This document shows positions 43,457-54,561 of a stretch of 64,000 nt of DNA, in pieces. The position numbers and the translations under genes were made by a program. Every line of letters starts with the position of its first letter. Within the stretch, counting starts at the first letter, position 1. Source of the stretch: Thelonectria olida (taxonomy: Eukaryota > Ascomycota > Sordariomycetes > Hypocreales > Nectriaceae); the NCBI GenBank assembly GCA_020736575.1, contig JAGPYM010000051.1:62001-126000 (forward strand), read 5' to 3'. The notes below the pieces were generated by a model. That model did no database searches. It saw only the letters and a program-made list of their open reading frames with translations, and was not told the DNA's origin.

Positions 43457-43807
43457 ACGACCAGGACGAGAAAAAGGGTTCAAAAGTTCCGGTCGATTCC
43501 GCGTCGAGTCTTTGATCGATCTCACTCCATTCTCTAAGCTTCGAGAAGGCCTCAATTTCTAGACTAACTACAACCAGCGTACCAAGGTCAATCCAAGCCG
43601 TCATTGTGCGGTGTAATGTTGAGAGAGATTTGCGCCGGCCATCTTTGAAGTCTTCAATCTCACCAGCGAGATAAAACCTTGGTAGTGGTGCTCTACTTGG
43701 ACTCGTACGTGGTCCCAGTTTTGGTACTCCCGTGTTTGACGTTGACCTCAAAACTGGGCCGCTTTCCCATTTTTAGTACTTTGTCCTTGCCCTCACCTGT
43801 GACGTTT

Positions 43808-44194
43808 CTAATCATACGCGCCGACAAAGCTCCACGGGATCTGGTCATTTCGTCTGAGGTAATGCCATCTGTTTAGGAGAGGTCGAATAAACAGAAGAGC
43901 TGACGGGACCTTGTCGAAGGCCAAGGCGAAGAGAACACGAAGGACAGGGGGACCAACGGCAGCGGACATGAGGGAGCGAAGCAAGCCTAGGGCAGAGCAT
44001 GGGTGTCGTGAATTGATATGATACTCCGCCCTTCTGTATCGAAGCTCTCCTCGTCGCCCTTTGGCTCCCGCGGCTAGCAGCTTCTCGATAACCTCCCGAT
44101 GGCCTCCCCTAGCCGCCCATTGGAGCGCAGTAGCCCGTCCATAACGAGCATGGAACTGTGCTTGTGTAAGTTGAGGAGCTGAAGCAAGGTACAA
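43808..44194 (-). pseudogene. ankyrin-repeat fragment
   Basis: The minus frame contains ATALQWAARGGHREVIEKLL followed by AAGA, a full ankyrin repeat of the kind seen in long fungal ANK proteins. Downstream residues show no further repeat. No start or end of a gene can be assigned. It is probably part of the same relic as 44551-44793. Confidence 0.5.
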
Positions 44195-44252
44195 TTTTAG
44201 AAACCTAGTACTAATTATACGTTCAAATGTGAACTACACAATGCTGATCTAA

Positions 44253-44660
44253 TTAGAGGAGAGTGATCTCTTTGCTTTGAACTTTTTTCTGATTAGGTTG
44301 TATTGGTTGTTTATAGAGATGTCCCTGTGAAGAAGGCGCGGCAAGCAGAGCCACACGAGAGCTTGCTTTGTAGATTGGCTTCCCATAGTCACGAAGAATG
44401 ACCCGCCGATGTACTCGGTTTGGCAGCACTTCGACGCTTGCCTTTGTTGGAGATACTGAACAAGATCGCTTGCTCGGCGGCAGAGCGGCGTCAGTTCCGC
44501 TGGACGGCCGCTTCACGCCAGCGCTGCTGCTTCGCCCTTTGCGCGAAACACTAGATGCGCTCGCACTTGACGGCAACATCGGGCGTCCCGGTCGATAATT
44601 TGTAGCTTTTGTGATGCCCGTTTGCGGCGGCCCGCGACAATGGTGTCCGGCCATTCCCAT
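44253..44660 (-). pseudogene. FunK1-type fungal protein kinase remnant with internal deletion
   Basis: The minus frame reads a Ser/Lys-rich linker with KRSCSVSPTKA, then NRVHRRVILRDYGKPIY and SSRVALLAA, typical of the FunK1 family N-lobe. The next bases in another frame are LLHRDISINN (44308-44340), the FunK1 catalytic loop with H-R-D. About 25-30 residues that should separate the two are missing and the frame is shifted, so the gene is dead. FunK1 kinases are an expanded, mostly uncharacterised fungal family. Confidence 0.65.
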
Positions 44661-44793
44661 CTTTCGACTCGAGAAATGGAGAAAAACGTCGGTGACTTGG
44701 CTCTCTATTCACGGTGGGGAGAGTAATGCTAGTCCCACTTCGCCTCGAGGAGGTGCTGTGGCTGATATGGTAATGAGTGTGGCAGCGCCACAT
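44551..44793 (-). pseudogene. ankyrin-repeat fragment
   Basis: The minus frame includes LESKDGNGRTPLSRAAANGH, an ankyrin repeat start. It overlaps the FunK1 remnant in another frame. With 43808-44194 this suggests a former ANK/STAND gene interleaved with FunK1 sequence by rearrangement. Confidence 0.45.
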
Positions 44794-44983
44794 TGCACAG
44801 GTTGACGCGTTGAACGAATCGCGTCAGTCCAACACAAACTTTTCAACCGGCGCAATACTGTACACCATTCCGGGATCTCATAGGTCTCTTTTGTTGTCCT
44901 ATGGTTATGTCGAGCGCAAAGTCTAGGCTTGCTAATCTTAATGTCGCATTTTTAGACCCCTTTCAACCTCACCGTTGACAACT

Positions 44984-45697
44984 ATGACGCCAGCCCGACA
45001 TAGCAGCATCGGCCGTGATATCATCCGCGGTATTGATATTGATCAAGACTACAAGCGAAGCCTCGATACCGATGCCATCGCCCGGTCCTCCGAGCCCAAA
45101 ACCACCGAGACTATCACTTCTCCGAAAGAAGCCTTGGTCGATACCCAAACACCCCAAAAGCAAACCGAGCTGGATTCCATCGCCGAGCCCAACGAAGCCG
45201 AACCAGCCGAACTTAGTGCCACGCGCGATATTGTTATAGATCTCGACGAAGCCGAGATTGACTCATTGGAGACTCATCGCGTCGATCAAGCCAATGCCAC
45301 AGTTGATATCTTAGTTAAATGGGGAAACGGCGAGCAGTCTTGGGAGCCTGAATGGAGCCTCCAACAACAAGTCCCTGTGCTTATCTACAAGTACTGGGAC
45401 ACTGTCGGTGGACGTGATGCTGCCACTGGCCTGGATGTGTATCACGTCTTCCGCGTTCTCGAGCAGACTGCGCTGCCTCGGACGAAGGAGGACTTCAGAT
45501 ACCGGGTTCAGTGGGTGGGCTATCGTCGCAACGAGTCAACTTGGGAGTATAAGAGCAAACTCGCGCAGATTGCGCCCGAAGAGCTTATCAAGTTCGAAGC
45601 CAAGAACCAGTCTGTTCCAGAGGCTCCGGCCCGGAAGCCCAAGCGCGGGATTGCTCGTAGTTCTAGGCGTCCTAGAAAGAAAGCCAGTCTTACATGA
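44984..45697 (+). CDS. double chromodomain protein (237 aa)
   Basis: ATG 44984, single exon. The N-terminal about 90 residues are disordered and acidic (Glu/Thr/Pro-rich). Two chromo-like modules follow: residues about 100-140 (ATVDILVKWGNGEQSWEPEW) and about 150-205 (YHVFRVLEQ, RYRVQWVGYRRNESTWEY). The second has the V-x-W-x-G-Y and T-W-E aromatic-cage pattern that reads methyl-lysine; the first has W and W in matching places. The tail is very basic (RKPKRGIARSSRRPRKKA), suitable for DNA or nuclear targeting. Related small chromodomain proteins are multicopy in accessory regions of ascomycetes; I infer a heterochromatin or transposon-derived origin but cannot decide which. Confidence 0.7.
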   Translation: MTPARHSSIGRDIIRGIDIDQDYKRSLDTDAIARSSEPKTTETITSPKEALVDTQTPQKQTELDSIAEPNEAEPAELSATRDIVIDLDEAEIDSLETHRVDQANATVDILVKWGNGEQSWEPEWSLQQQVPVLIYKYWDTVGGRDAATGLDVYHVFRVLEQTALPRTKEDFRYRVQWVGYRRNESTWEYKSKLAQIAPEELIKFEAKNQSVPEAPARKPKRGIARSSRRPRKKASLT

Positions 45698-47789
45698 GCG
45701 ATCGCTTGAAATACGAAACGATTCAGTTATCGTACATCCAGCCTTGGCGACTACCACTCCCATTTCGTTGCGTGAATACTTAAAGGAGGTGAAGACCTCG
45801 AGTCTGGTGGCTTGTACCATTTTACCGATGTCTCGTTTTGCCGTCATAGTGAAACCATAGCTAGTGGGATCGCTTTTAATGGAACACCCCAGAGTCCACT
45901 CACCACGTTCGAAGGAGCGAACCGCCAGCGCCCGCCACAAGTCCTTTGGTCACGCCCGCCAGAAAAAAGGAACAATGGAGGGCTTCTGAAATCCGGGGGC
46001 AGAACCAGAGCGTTACCTCTGCTGACTAACACCAACTAACAGCGGCGCTCGTTGGTAATGTCTTTTCGGGAGAAAACATAGTCAAAGTTGCCGGCAACCA
46101 ATCACCAAGCCGAGGTTTACCGAGTCCAGGCATGGATGCTTGTTCGAGGAACACGACTCCAGACTAGAGATCTGGGAAAGTGAGAGAGCACACTCATGAC
46201 TCACACAAGTACACGCTCACAAGAAACATGCACAAGCGCATGCTAATAATGTATCGCAGCCCAAGTCTCACACAGGTCAGAACTCTTTCCTTGCTTCTTC
46301 ATTCGTGCGCGGACATTTCGCTTAGAAACCATCCTTCCCCTCCTCTCCACTCCCTGCAGGCCTTGTTGAGACTCCCCCACTCTCAGCTCACAGCTTGCTC
46401 TCTCGCTTGACCTTGATAGGGAGGCCCAAACAGAAAAGGAAAAGCGCCAACGAGCCACAAGCAGGCAAACAGTGGAAAAATTAAATTAAACTTTCGGTCC
46501 AGATCGCGACTCTCGCTCTCACTCTCAAGTCCTGATCCAAGCCTCTGTGGTCCATGTCCACTCCCAAGCCCAGGTCTTACATGTTTTGCCTCACGTTAGT
46601 TCTTACCGAACCTTTGTTGGTGGCCATCCTTTCATCCCAGATATGTGCACACAGTCAAAGAAAAGAATATCGTCATCAGTAATCAATATCGCTTGGCAAC
46701 GCACCTCCAAAAGGCCAATCATTGGAGCTTTCTTCGCTTTCCGATGAGCCCTTGTCGGGCTTGTCGGAGTTTGACAGGCTTCTTTTCCGATGCTAGTCGT
46801 TACATCCCGTATGGCTTGATTTAGCGCCATCATCCCGTTGTCTTTGGCTCCATCAGGGATCTCTTTGGCAGTCAGGAGGCAGATACTATGCAGATGTATC
46901 GTGTCCCACATGACCCCTGCAGGTCAGTGGTGACATCAGAGATACATGTCAAGTCGGAATAGCCTCAATCAACAGCCTAGGCGGCCTGGGATGATTGGAT
47001 AACCAACTGGGGCTGCGATCGTTGCATATAGCGATTTGTACCAAGGGCGATCGCGGGTACTTCTGCAACAAGAAAAATTATGCGTTAAATGATGCGGTTT
47101 TTATGTATCTCGTACCTACCATCTGAGCGCTGACGATTGGTCGTAATCCCTGTCGGTGCAAAGCCATCTGCCTCCTGACTGCTAAAGAGATATAGGCGCA
47201 CACTAAGGTAGCCCCTGAAGCCACACTCTGCCAGTCACCATACTGTACCTCCAATTGGCTAGGCCAAACGAGAGATTGCAGATGGACTTGCACCTCCCAA
47301 GTTCCGACGGCCTCCGAACTCAGAGTCTGAGCGCCCAAGCCCTTACACCCTCTTAACACTAGCCCGTCTGTTAGTCCCGGCGAGTGTCTGTTTGTTGGCC
47401 TCTAGAGGTGGCCACCTATTATGCACAAGGCGCGAAAGGGCAATGTTGCCTACCATCCCTTCGAGTGCTGCTGTTCAATGGACAATCATCCCAGGTAAAC
47501 TAAGGAATGGGCCAGCCTGTTCTGGTTACAAGCTCCGCAAGAAGTAATGCCCATCTATCTACGGAGTACCTCAGCCGAGTTCCCAACAAGATACGTCTCC
47601 CTGCTCCGTACCTACCTACCTGCCTACTTACCCACGTAGCTACTGCGTATGCACCCGGTAGTCTACGGTGCCACTTAAGAACCACCCGTGTCCCATCATG
47701 CTCCACGCAGCCAAGTAAGGATCCTCGTTTCTCTCCCATACAGCGCCAGCAACCCGTCGTTGCTCCTCCGTGGGTTTCTGAATCCCGAC
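45698..47789. other. 2.1 kb without a recognised gene
   Basis: Several short frames occur, the best being a 102-codon minus frame from ATG 46911, with no family resemblance. 47400-47789 is probably the promoter/5' UTR of the MHYT gene; a (TACC)n-like run lies at about 47608-47636. Confidence 0.4.
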
Positions 47790-50696
47790 ATGCCTTCCCA
47801 TGACTTGTTTCGCGAGTACCAGGGTCAAATCGTGCCCCAGAGCTACAATGCCAGCCTTGTTGCTCTCAGTTACGTCGTCAGCCTGGTCGGCGCTGGCTCG
47901 ACCCTCGAGCTCATCAACAGGAGAACAGCTTTCCGGGGTCTCTTCAACCAGTATGCCACACCCTCATCCCATGCTCGCAGGACAATTATACTGACTCAAG
48001 ATCAGCCTCTTGCTCGTGAGCTCTGCTGTCACCATGGGCGGAGTAGCCATCTGGTGCATGGTAAGTTGCAGTTATCATAAACCTTACATATAAATCCCAT
48101 CCCATAATTCCTCGGACGCTCACCATCTGCTTCCCTCCATCAGCACTTCGTCGGAAACAGAGCCATCGACCTTGCCAACGGTGAGCCCGAGATGCAGATC
48201 GCCTACTCTAGCGGATTCACAGCCGTATCCTTCTTCGTCCCTATCCTCGTCTTGCTCGCAGCCTTTCTCGCTATCGGCACCAACAATGCCGTTTCCTGGT
48301 GGAGAATTATTGTTGGTGGTTTCCTCTGCGGCACGGCCGTCTGCGGCATGCACTACCTCGGAAATGCTTCCATCGAAAACTACACCTGCGTATATCGACC
48401 AGCCTATGTTGTCGGAGCTGCCTTCATCGCTGTCGTTGCCAGCAACGTTGCACTCGCCATGTTTTTCGTCTTCAGAGCCATGTGGGCCAATGCGTGGTGG
48501 AAGCGAGCTATCTCAGCCGTTTTCCTTGCAGGTGCCGTGTCAGGGATGCATTGGTGTGCTGCCATGGGAACTCGATATCGGCTTAAAAACATCAAGCCTG
48601 AAGGCAATGAGCACCCAAGGAGCGCAACTGTCATCGTTGTCATTTGTCTTGTCAGTATAATGTGGCCCGGTAGCAGCAAGGAAATGGCTGATCGGTATAG
48701 TCCCTTGGTGCTTGCTTCATCATTGCCGTCTCTGCCATTCTTCGGGCAAGGAATTTGATGAAGTCGGCACTCCGAGCCCAACAGGTCACACTAGGCGCAG
48801 CCGTCTTTGATAATGGTGGTAGAATCCTCGTCGATCCTGATGGATTTATTCCCAGCACCGTCGTTACCGACTCCCTCTTGGAAAAGGTAAGTGTTTGGTA
48901 GAGTTACACTTCTACGGCCAGAGCCCCTGACTGACTCTCCCAAGAATACCAAGGAAGGATTCGACATAGGTCACCCACTCTTCCAGTGGATGTTCCAAGC
49001 ATCGAGAAACTGGAGCATAATCTCAACCCTAGTTGGCGGCATGAGGCGGCATGTGTCACAGCTGCCGCACTCGGGCACCCATAAACATAGACGGCGTGGT
49101 ATTCAGCTCATTAGCGAGCACGGCGAGATGATTGAGCAGCACGACGTCATATTCAGGGAGTTGTTTTGTCTCGCCGCAGCAGCGCTGGCAGACCGACTCA
49201 GAGAGGATCTTACTTCGGTAGGCGTCTTGTGGGATGAGGTTCTTCCCACGGGAGCAAGCGGCATGTGGTCACAGACAGCAGCTCACAAAAGCCCTCAGGA
49301 AAGTCACGGATCGGGGAACGGAGACGTGCACGAAGACGAACAGGGCGGCTTGAATGTGGCAGAAAAGGGTCTCGAATCCTGGCAACCAGACTCTGGACGC
49401 GGATCCCTAATGTTGCTCATCCGCCGCGTTGAGTCTGATCGAGACGCCGAGCGCTTTGTGTCGGCTGGCTATCGTTTCGCTGAGCCTCATCAGGTGAGCG
49501 ACATTATCAAGTCGAGTATGCAGATCCAGACTCCAGAGTTCGAGACGAAACTTCGATCCATGTCGACGTATACGACAGAGCAGAACCAGACGCCTCCAGG
49601 AGTTCACCTGGGTTTCTTTGCCATCCGAGCCCGTGTCAGCTCCGGGTTTGAGGTCCTGGTCCGAAAGGGTGCCCACCATCTACTCCCATCCATGGCTCTT
49701 CCGACCAAGGCCCTCGAGAAGTGGCACGCGCAGTTTCTCAGGAGGTTTGAGAACATGTCTGTTTCCAAGGTACTCCAGGGTTTGAAGGAGGAGGCCTCAC
49801 TGCAACGAAGCGCCCAAGAGACAGAGTTCGCATGTCAGCTCTCGGACACAATCAAAGCGCTACGGGAGTGGACACAGGAGCCCCTATTTGCAGACGCCGT
49901 CCTCACGTCCACCATCGTTCGTGTGCCTTGCCGAGGTGACAAAGCGCAGGATGAGGCCACCATGATCGCGATGCGACTGGTGATTCCCATTCACTCGGTA
50001 CTCTCGAGTCAAAACTGTGAGTTTGTGCCTCTCAGCTTCTTCAAGATGCGCCAAGTGTCGGCGCAGTTTCAACAAGAGTTCACCCGAGGCGTGCATCAAG
50101 AGTTTGGGCATGTTGTCAAACTCGGGGACCAGCGTGAGGGATCTCAAGACAGCGGGCACGGACGGTCAGCCAAGTTCTGGCCGTTTGGACGGAACGACAG
50201 TTCGGTGGCAACCAAGTTAAACAGGAGGACCATGGCGGTAGTGGGCAGACGACGATTCTCCCCACCCGATTCCACACGGTCTAGTTCGACGATTAACCTT
50301 CGTCCGTCTGGTAATGTCAACCGGACAAGGTCGATAGACTCGGCAGATAGTTCGGGCACATATCCGGCAGCACAGGAAGATGAAGCCCAGGCGACGCCAT
50401 CATATGGGGGCATCATGGTGTTTCAAGAAATCACGATTGATGTTGAAGAAGCAAAGGCAAGGGGAGCGGCAGGCCCTGGATCTGACGGCACCGACACCGT
50501 CACGATCGAACCGACCAACTCGAAAACATCGCCAGCAGCAGGGATCGAGCTACAGTCGATGGGCCATATCGAAACCAACGTGCCGGCAGGCTCACAAGTA
50601 CAGGTGTCCATCGACATTGCGGCGCGTAAGGGATCTGTAGGCCCTGCATCATCTTTTGTGGATATTCTATTTTCTGAGACTGTTGAGAGCCGGTAG
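47790..50696 (+). CDS. MHYT-domain membrane signalling protein (886 aa)
   Basis: Exons 47790-47950, 48006-48060, 48144-48650, 48701-48886, 48945-50696; all introns GT-AG, total 2661 nt. The first about 260 residues have seven membrane helices with the three MHYT motifs: WCMHFVGN, CGMHYLGN and SGMHWCAAMG. The His/Met residues are thought to bind copper or sense small ligands such as O2, CO or NO. The remaining about 600 residues are cytosolic, with helical segments and a low-complexity, Ser/Thr-rich end; no GGDEF/EAL domain, as usual for the fungal family. One conserved-looking region is FDNGGRILVDPDGFIPSTVV, a PAS-like strand pattern. No disruption; the best preserved large gene of the window. 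Confidence 0.85.
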
Positions 50697-51718
50697 GAAA
50701 CGATGAGACGCGATTAATTGCTGCACTGTCACACTGAGAGTGTGATGTATGCGCGTGTTTATCTGGATAATATGTATATTGCTTGGACTTTTGGCTTTCA
50801 CTGCCTTGTTTGGACTACGGCTTTGGCCCTCCACCTCCTGAAATTGACGCCGCGGCCATGTTGTCCTCGCAATCGCCCTCGACGCCCAACTTCCCTGCCT
50901 GGTCCATGGCCGCCAAGCCGCAACCCAGCGACCTGACCATGCAGTTCCTGCAGCAGCCCGGCGTCTTAAGCAACACGGATCTGGTGTACCAGGGCCTTGT
51001 CGAGTCCGAGTTTGACACCATCAATCCTCCCACCCTGTCGTGTCTCAACCCCGAGGTCATAATGGGCATGAGCGATCCGATGGTCGATTGCTTCGCTGCC
51101 GTAGTTAGAGCAGATCATCGGATCGCTCTTCGTGACTCACTCTCAACCGGATGCAAGAAACTAGTCTAGGGTGAACAGCCCATAGCCACAAGGGCATTCC
51201 TGTTCATCAAGTTGGGCTAATATAATTTTTTTATTTCAAAAAATAAAAAAGACAAGTAAATAGTCTACACCGTGAGAAAGGGCTAGTATTAGCCGCCTTT
51301 CACCTTATGTCGGAGCCACAAGTAGCTTGGGCCATTGCCGACGGCCCTACTGATGTCATTCGGGTTCTCTACACTCGTTTCTCCTTCCAAGGGATAGACT
51401 CTCTCCTTTGACAATAAGCAAGTGCACGGCTGACGCCAGAGTAACAAGACATACAAGCTGAGCTATTGGAGTGGGAAATGAAGGATCGGGAGTAGAGTCA
51501 TAATCGTAGTGCCTGTTTTTCCGACGCAACACGATGTAAACATCTGCTTCATAACGACGACTCATCTGATCACATCTTTTCATTAAACGTTGGGTTGCTC
51601 GGACAAAATTTGCCAAAGTGTATTGCATGCGGGGTCGGTCAGATTAGCAGCAACCGGATCTCAGAGTTCCGGCAGTCGTGGTGGGCTCAGGATGATAAAA
51701 CAAAAAGGATTGGTGGTA
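50697..51718. other. weak coding fragment, otherwise empty
   Basis: The plus frame 50783-51169 has coding-like, Pro/Ser/Gln-rich composition (LDYGFGPPPPEIDAAAML, then MQFLQQPGVLSNTDLVYQ) reminiscent of a transcription-factor activation region, but no DNA-binding domain follows. From 51170 to 51718 I see nothing. Confidence 0.3.
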
Positions 51719-51829
51719 TTGAAAGGTCTAAGTTATGTGTCCTGTGAGGAGCACAGCTGAGTCCAGCTATGTAGTATCGACATCTCAGTCACCAGCAGAT
51801 CGGACCCTCTTAGTCATGCGGTCTCAACA
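51719..51829 (+). repeat. dispersed repeat, copy B
   Basis: Matches 443-548 in inverted orientation. It covers the last codons and 3' flank of the minus-strand hypothetical gene at 51810-52073. Confidence 0.6.
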
Positions 51830-52073
51830 GTAAGAAGGTGAGCTCTCTTACAAGAGGGTCAGAGATGATTTTGACATACTCCCTTCTCTTCTTGTAGGCA
51901 TAAGTGCCTGCCTGGTCAACTTCTACCCAGAATTCCTCAAGGGCTAGATTCCAGCAGCGGACAATCGATGGCTCGTTCGTCGCATCGGGAACAGGCCCAG
52001 GGCAGCCAGCTCTAAACCCCCTGGGAGTACAATTCTTCTCAAGCCTCGAGGGGCTGGAGATAACCTCATCCAC
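51810..52073 (-). CDS. C-terminal exon of a hypothetical gene
   Basis: The minus frame ends LLLRPHD-stop at 51810. The clear part is PDATNEPSIVRCWNLALEEF, WVEVDQAGTYAYKKRREYVK and IISDPLVRELTF, which reads as a well-formed alpha-helical protein end. The frame opens at a GTG and has no ATG; upstream exons were not resolved (52074-52311 has competing frames). The 3' end is duplicated as a remnant at 443-548. No family name; the gene type seems multicopy. Confidence 0.45.
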   Translation of the reverse strand: MDEVISSPSRLEKNCTPRGFRAGCPGPVPDATNEPSIVRCWNLALEEFWVEVDQAGTYAYKKRREYVKIISDPLVRELTFLLLRPHD

Positions 52074-52311
52074 TGGCCGGCAGCTCCTCCGAGGGCATAA
52101 CGTGGTTGGTGCTGTCCTACTGCAGTTCGTCAGGGCGAGGTTCTTTGACGACAGGGCGGGGGAGCATGGAGAAGTTAGAAGGGCCGGTCAGGTCGTTGCC
52201 GTCGTACACGGAAACATGACGAAGAGTCAATATGGCCATAAAAGGGGAGGATTCGGCGGAAGAATATGGGAGGCCTTTGATTTTTCGAGGTTGCTGGAAT
52301 TATGGAACTAG

Positions 52312-52737
52312 GATGTTGACATCATCGCATTCTTGGTTGCGCAAAGTGAATAGTACGCGTTGAAAGAATCGAAATTCCCGAATCCTCCATGTATAACTGC
52401 CGCAACATCTCGCATTTCCCTTCAAAGGCAGATATCGACCAAATTCATTTTCACGACTCAAGACTAGTTTGGTGTACTTTCTACCTGACGAGAAGCGCCG
52501 CTAATAATTCGCTCGAGTAATTCGCCAGCTCGAAAGCCCCTTTATCAACAACACGGACAAGGCTGCCCGCGTCCTCTGTCACCTCTCCATCATAAAGACG
52601 CATTTCAGACACAACAAACGGGCATTAACTCGGTATCATTATCGGTATCATTACGTTATAGCTAATTTCTCCTAGTACTCGCTGAGTCCCCCTGTCTTTA
52701 CATATATATAGACTCATTGCCCGTCACATTCTTCAGG
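52312..52737. other. no gene recognised
   Basis: The 3' flank of the bZIP gene. Nothing else seen. Confidence 0.35.
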
Positions 52738-53610
52738 TCAACTTGTCAAGCCGATGCCAATCGGGGAAAGGCTGGCTGCCGTCGGGCGGAACCCATTCTT
52801 GATGTACTTATGGATTAGTGTGCAGTTGCAGTCCGTGTGTAGGAACAGCTGACACTTGAGCTGGTAAACCTCGTCGGTGAGTTCCTCGACTTCTCCCGCC
52901 AGCTTCGTGTGCTGCTTCTCCATCTTGACCTTGTCAGATTTGAGTGCCTCGGTTTCGGCCCGCTTCCGGATGCGACAACGGTTGGCAGCTTGGCGGTTTC
53001 TCTCGAGTTTGTTGGCTGGGCGGCTTTTCCTCTTTATGTCTCGGCTATGGTTGGTTTTTTTTTCGTCGAATGGATTCAGATCGTCTTTGATTGTTGACTT
53101 TCGTCTAGAACCCTTTGTAGAAGGGGCTTGGTTCGAGGGCCGGGTTTGTCCGGTTGGTTCCCAGTTCTTGGGGGCTTCTATCGCTTTGTGATCGTCATGT
53201 TCGTCGTAGTCCGGTTCGCTAATGGAGCTTGGCGACACGTCGCTGGGCAATGTTGAAGAGCTTTTTCGGTCTAGGCTTTGCAAGTCGGTCGTGTAACTCG
53301 GAGAACACGAAGCTTGGTTAAACTGTTCGAGCTGTTTGGACTGATCGATTGTCGGCTTGATGCGAGAGGCGAAACCAGAGTCGTTGAGAACTGGCGAGTG
53401 CTGTGACAAGGTCTCGAGGCTGTGAGACTGGAAGTCTTGTTGATAATCGGTGGTGGGCAATTGACTCCAGTCCAGGCCTGTCCGCTGCCTATAGAGCAGA
53501 TAGGGCACGTCTACATGATATGGGTTCCAAACTGCTCCCTCGGCTGCGACGGCCGTGTGGCCATCTACTTCATCGTCCAGACCGCTGAACGGGAATTGGT
53601 CTTGAAACAT
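52738..53610 (-). CDS. bZIP transcription factor of the ATF/CREB type (290 aa)
   Basis: ATG at 53610, single exon. A Gln/Ser-rich, acidic N-terminal half (SPSSISEPDYDEHDD) leads to a basic region with N-x3-A-A-x2-C-R (LERNRQAANRCRIRKRAE, about residues 203-220), and a leucine zipper with heptads through EALKSDKVKMEKQHTKLAGE to VYQLKCQLF. After the zipper comes LHTDCNCTLIHKYI, the Cys-rich end typical of Atf1/Atf21-like fungal factors that act in stress and conidial responses under the Hog1/Sty1 pathway. The usual serine/cysteine in AASKCR is asparagine (AANRCR). No HRA or HRR regions were recognised, so it is a short member. No disruption. Confidence 0.8.
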   Translation of the reverse strand: MFQDQFPFSGLDDEVDGHTAVAAEGAVWNPYHVDVPYLLYRQRTGLDWSQLPTTDYQQDFQSHSLETLSQHSPVLNDSGFASRIKPTIDQSKQLEQFNQASCSPSYTTDLQSLDRKSSSTLPSDVSPSSISEPDYDEHDDHKAIEAPKNWEPTGQTRPSNQAPSTKGSRRKSTIKDDLNPFDEKKTNHSRDIKRKSRPANKLERNRQAANRCRIRKRAETEALKSDKVKMEKQHTKLAGEVEELTDEVYQLKCQLFLHTDCNCTLIHKYIKNGFRPTAASLSPIGIGLTS

Positions 53611-54561
53611 GTTGCAGGCCTATGCGTCTCGATTATCAGAGTAGAATATGGTAAAGATAAAGAGGATGACAATGTGGTACCAAAGTATGTCGTCAGCGGG
53701 GGAAAGACAGGTGAGGCATGCCTGTACGGGCTCGGCGCCCTACCAAGCCAAGAAGACATGGTCAATTTATGGACAGGATGTTGCATGGAGACAGTGCAAT
53801 GGTAAGTGGCGCCACTAAGGTAGGTAAAGAGTGCACCGTCACAGAGGCGCTGAGCCAACACTCCGACGCCCTTGATTGGTTTGTCTTTCGGGGTTGCACG
53901 CACCACTCCGTGATTGTGATTGGCGGACCACCAGTGGGAGGGAGGAAACCGCATCACAGTCGCAATCTTGGTGGAATGGCCATGTGTGAGTGCGGGGGTC
54001 TGACGTAAAGACCGCCCCAAGTCCGCCCTGTTTGATTGACTTGAACTGTTGACCTGCAGCTAGCATGCATTCAGTTGGAACTGAAAGTTTGGAATCTCAC
54101 CCGTGGGTGATCATTTCCTTGCACTCGGTCCCTTCCGCGCCCAACACTCGGCAAATGCTCTGCTCGCCTCTTCTTCCTGATTCTTCTCTCCCGGTTACTC
54201 GAGAGAAACTCTTACAGTGTTTCGAACGAGATACATGGCCGCCACCCTCATCAGACGTAGATGAGCCCCGACTCCGGGGGCTCCCCCTCAGCGCAGAAGT
54301 TATTCGCCTTGATCCGAGTTTTCAGAATTCATGCTACCCCGTCATTCCGCAGAGCAAGTCGTCCAATCCTTCACCTGGTCGTTATCGCCAACCTACTACC
54401 CCTATTTAGATCATATTGTCGAGTGTCAACTCTTCGATCTGTCCGCTATTCATCTTGATCAATACACCCATATCTTAAGGTTGCGTAAACAGGCTACCGT
54501 GTGTTGTCATGTGATCTATGGCCAGTGCCCTGCCGATCCGACGAAAGGGGCCCAATAGGCC
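53611..54561. other. no gene recognised
   Basis: Upstream of the bZIP gene. Plus frames at 54065-54558 have no family features; the right part ends at a LINE 3' terminus. Confidence 0.4.

Noticed and set aside
46603..46911. 102-codon minus-strand ORF
   Set aside because: No family resemblance, codon pattern not distinct from flanks, no splice partners found.
52877..53191. Hydrophobic plus-strand ORF opposite the bZIP gene
   Set aside because: Antisense shadow of the leucine zipper and basic region.
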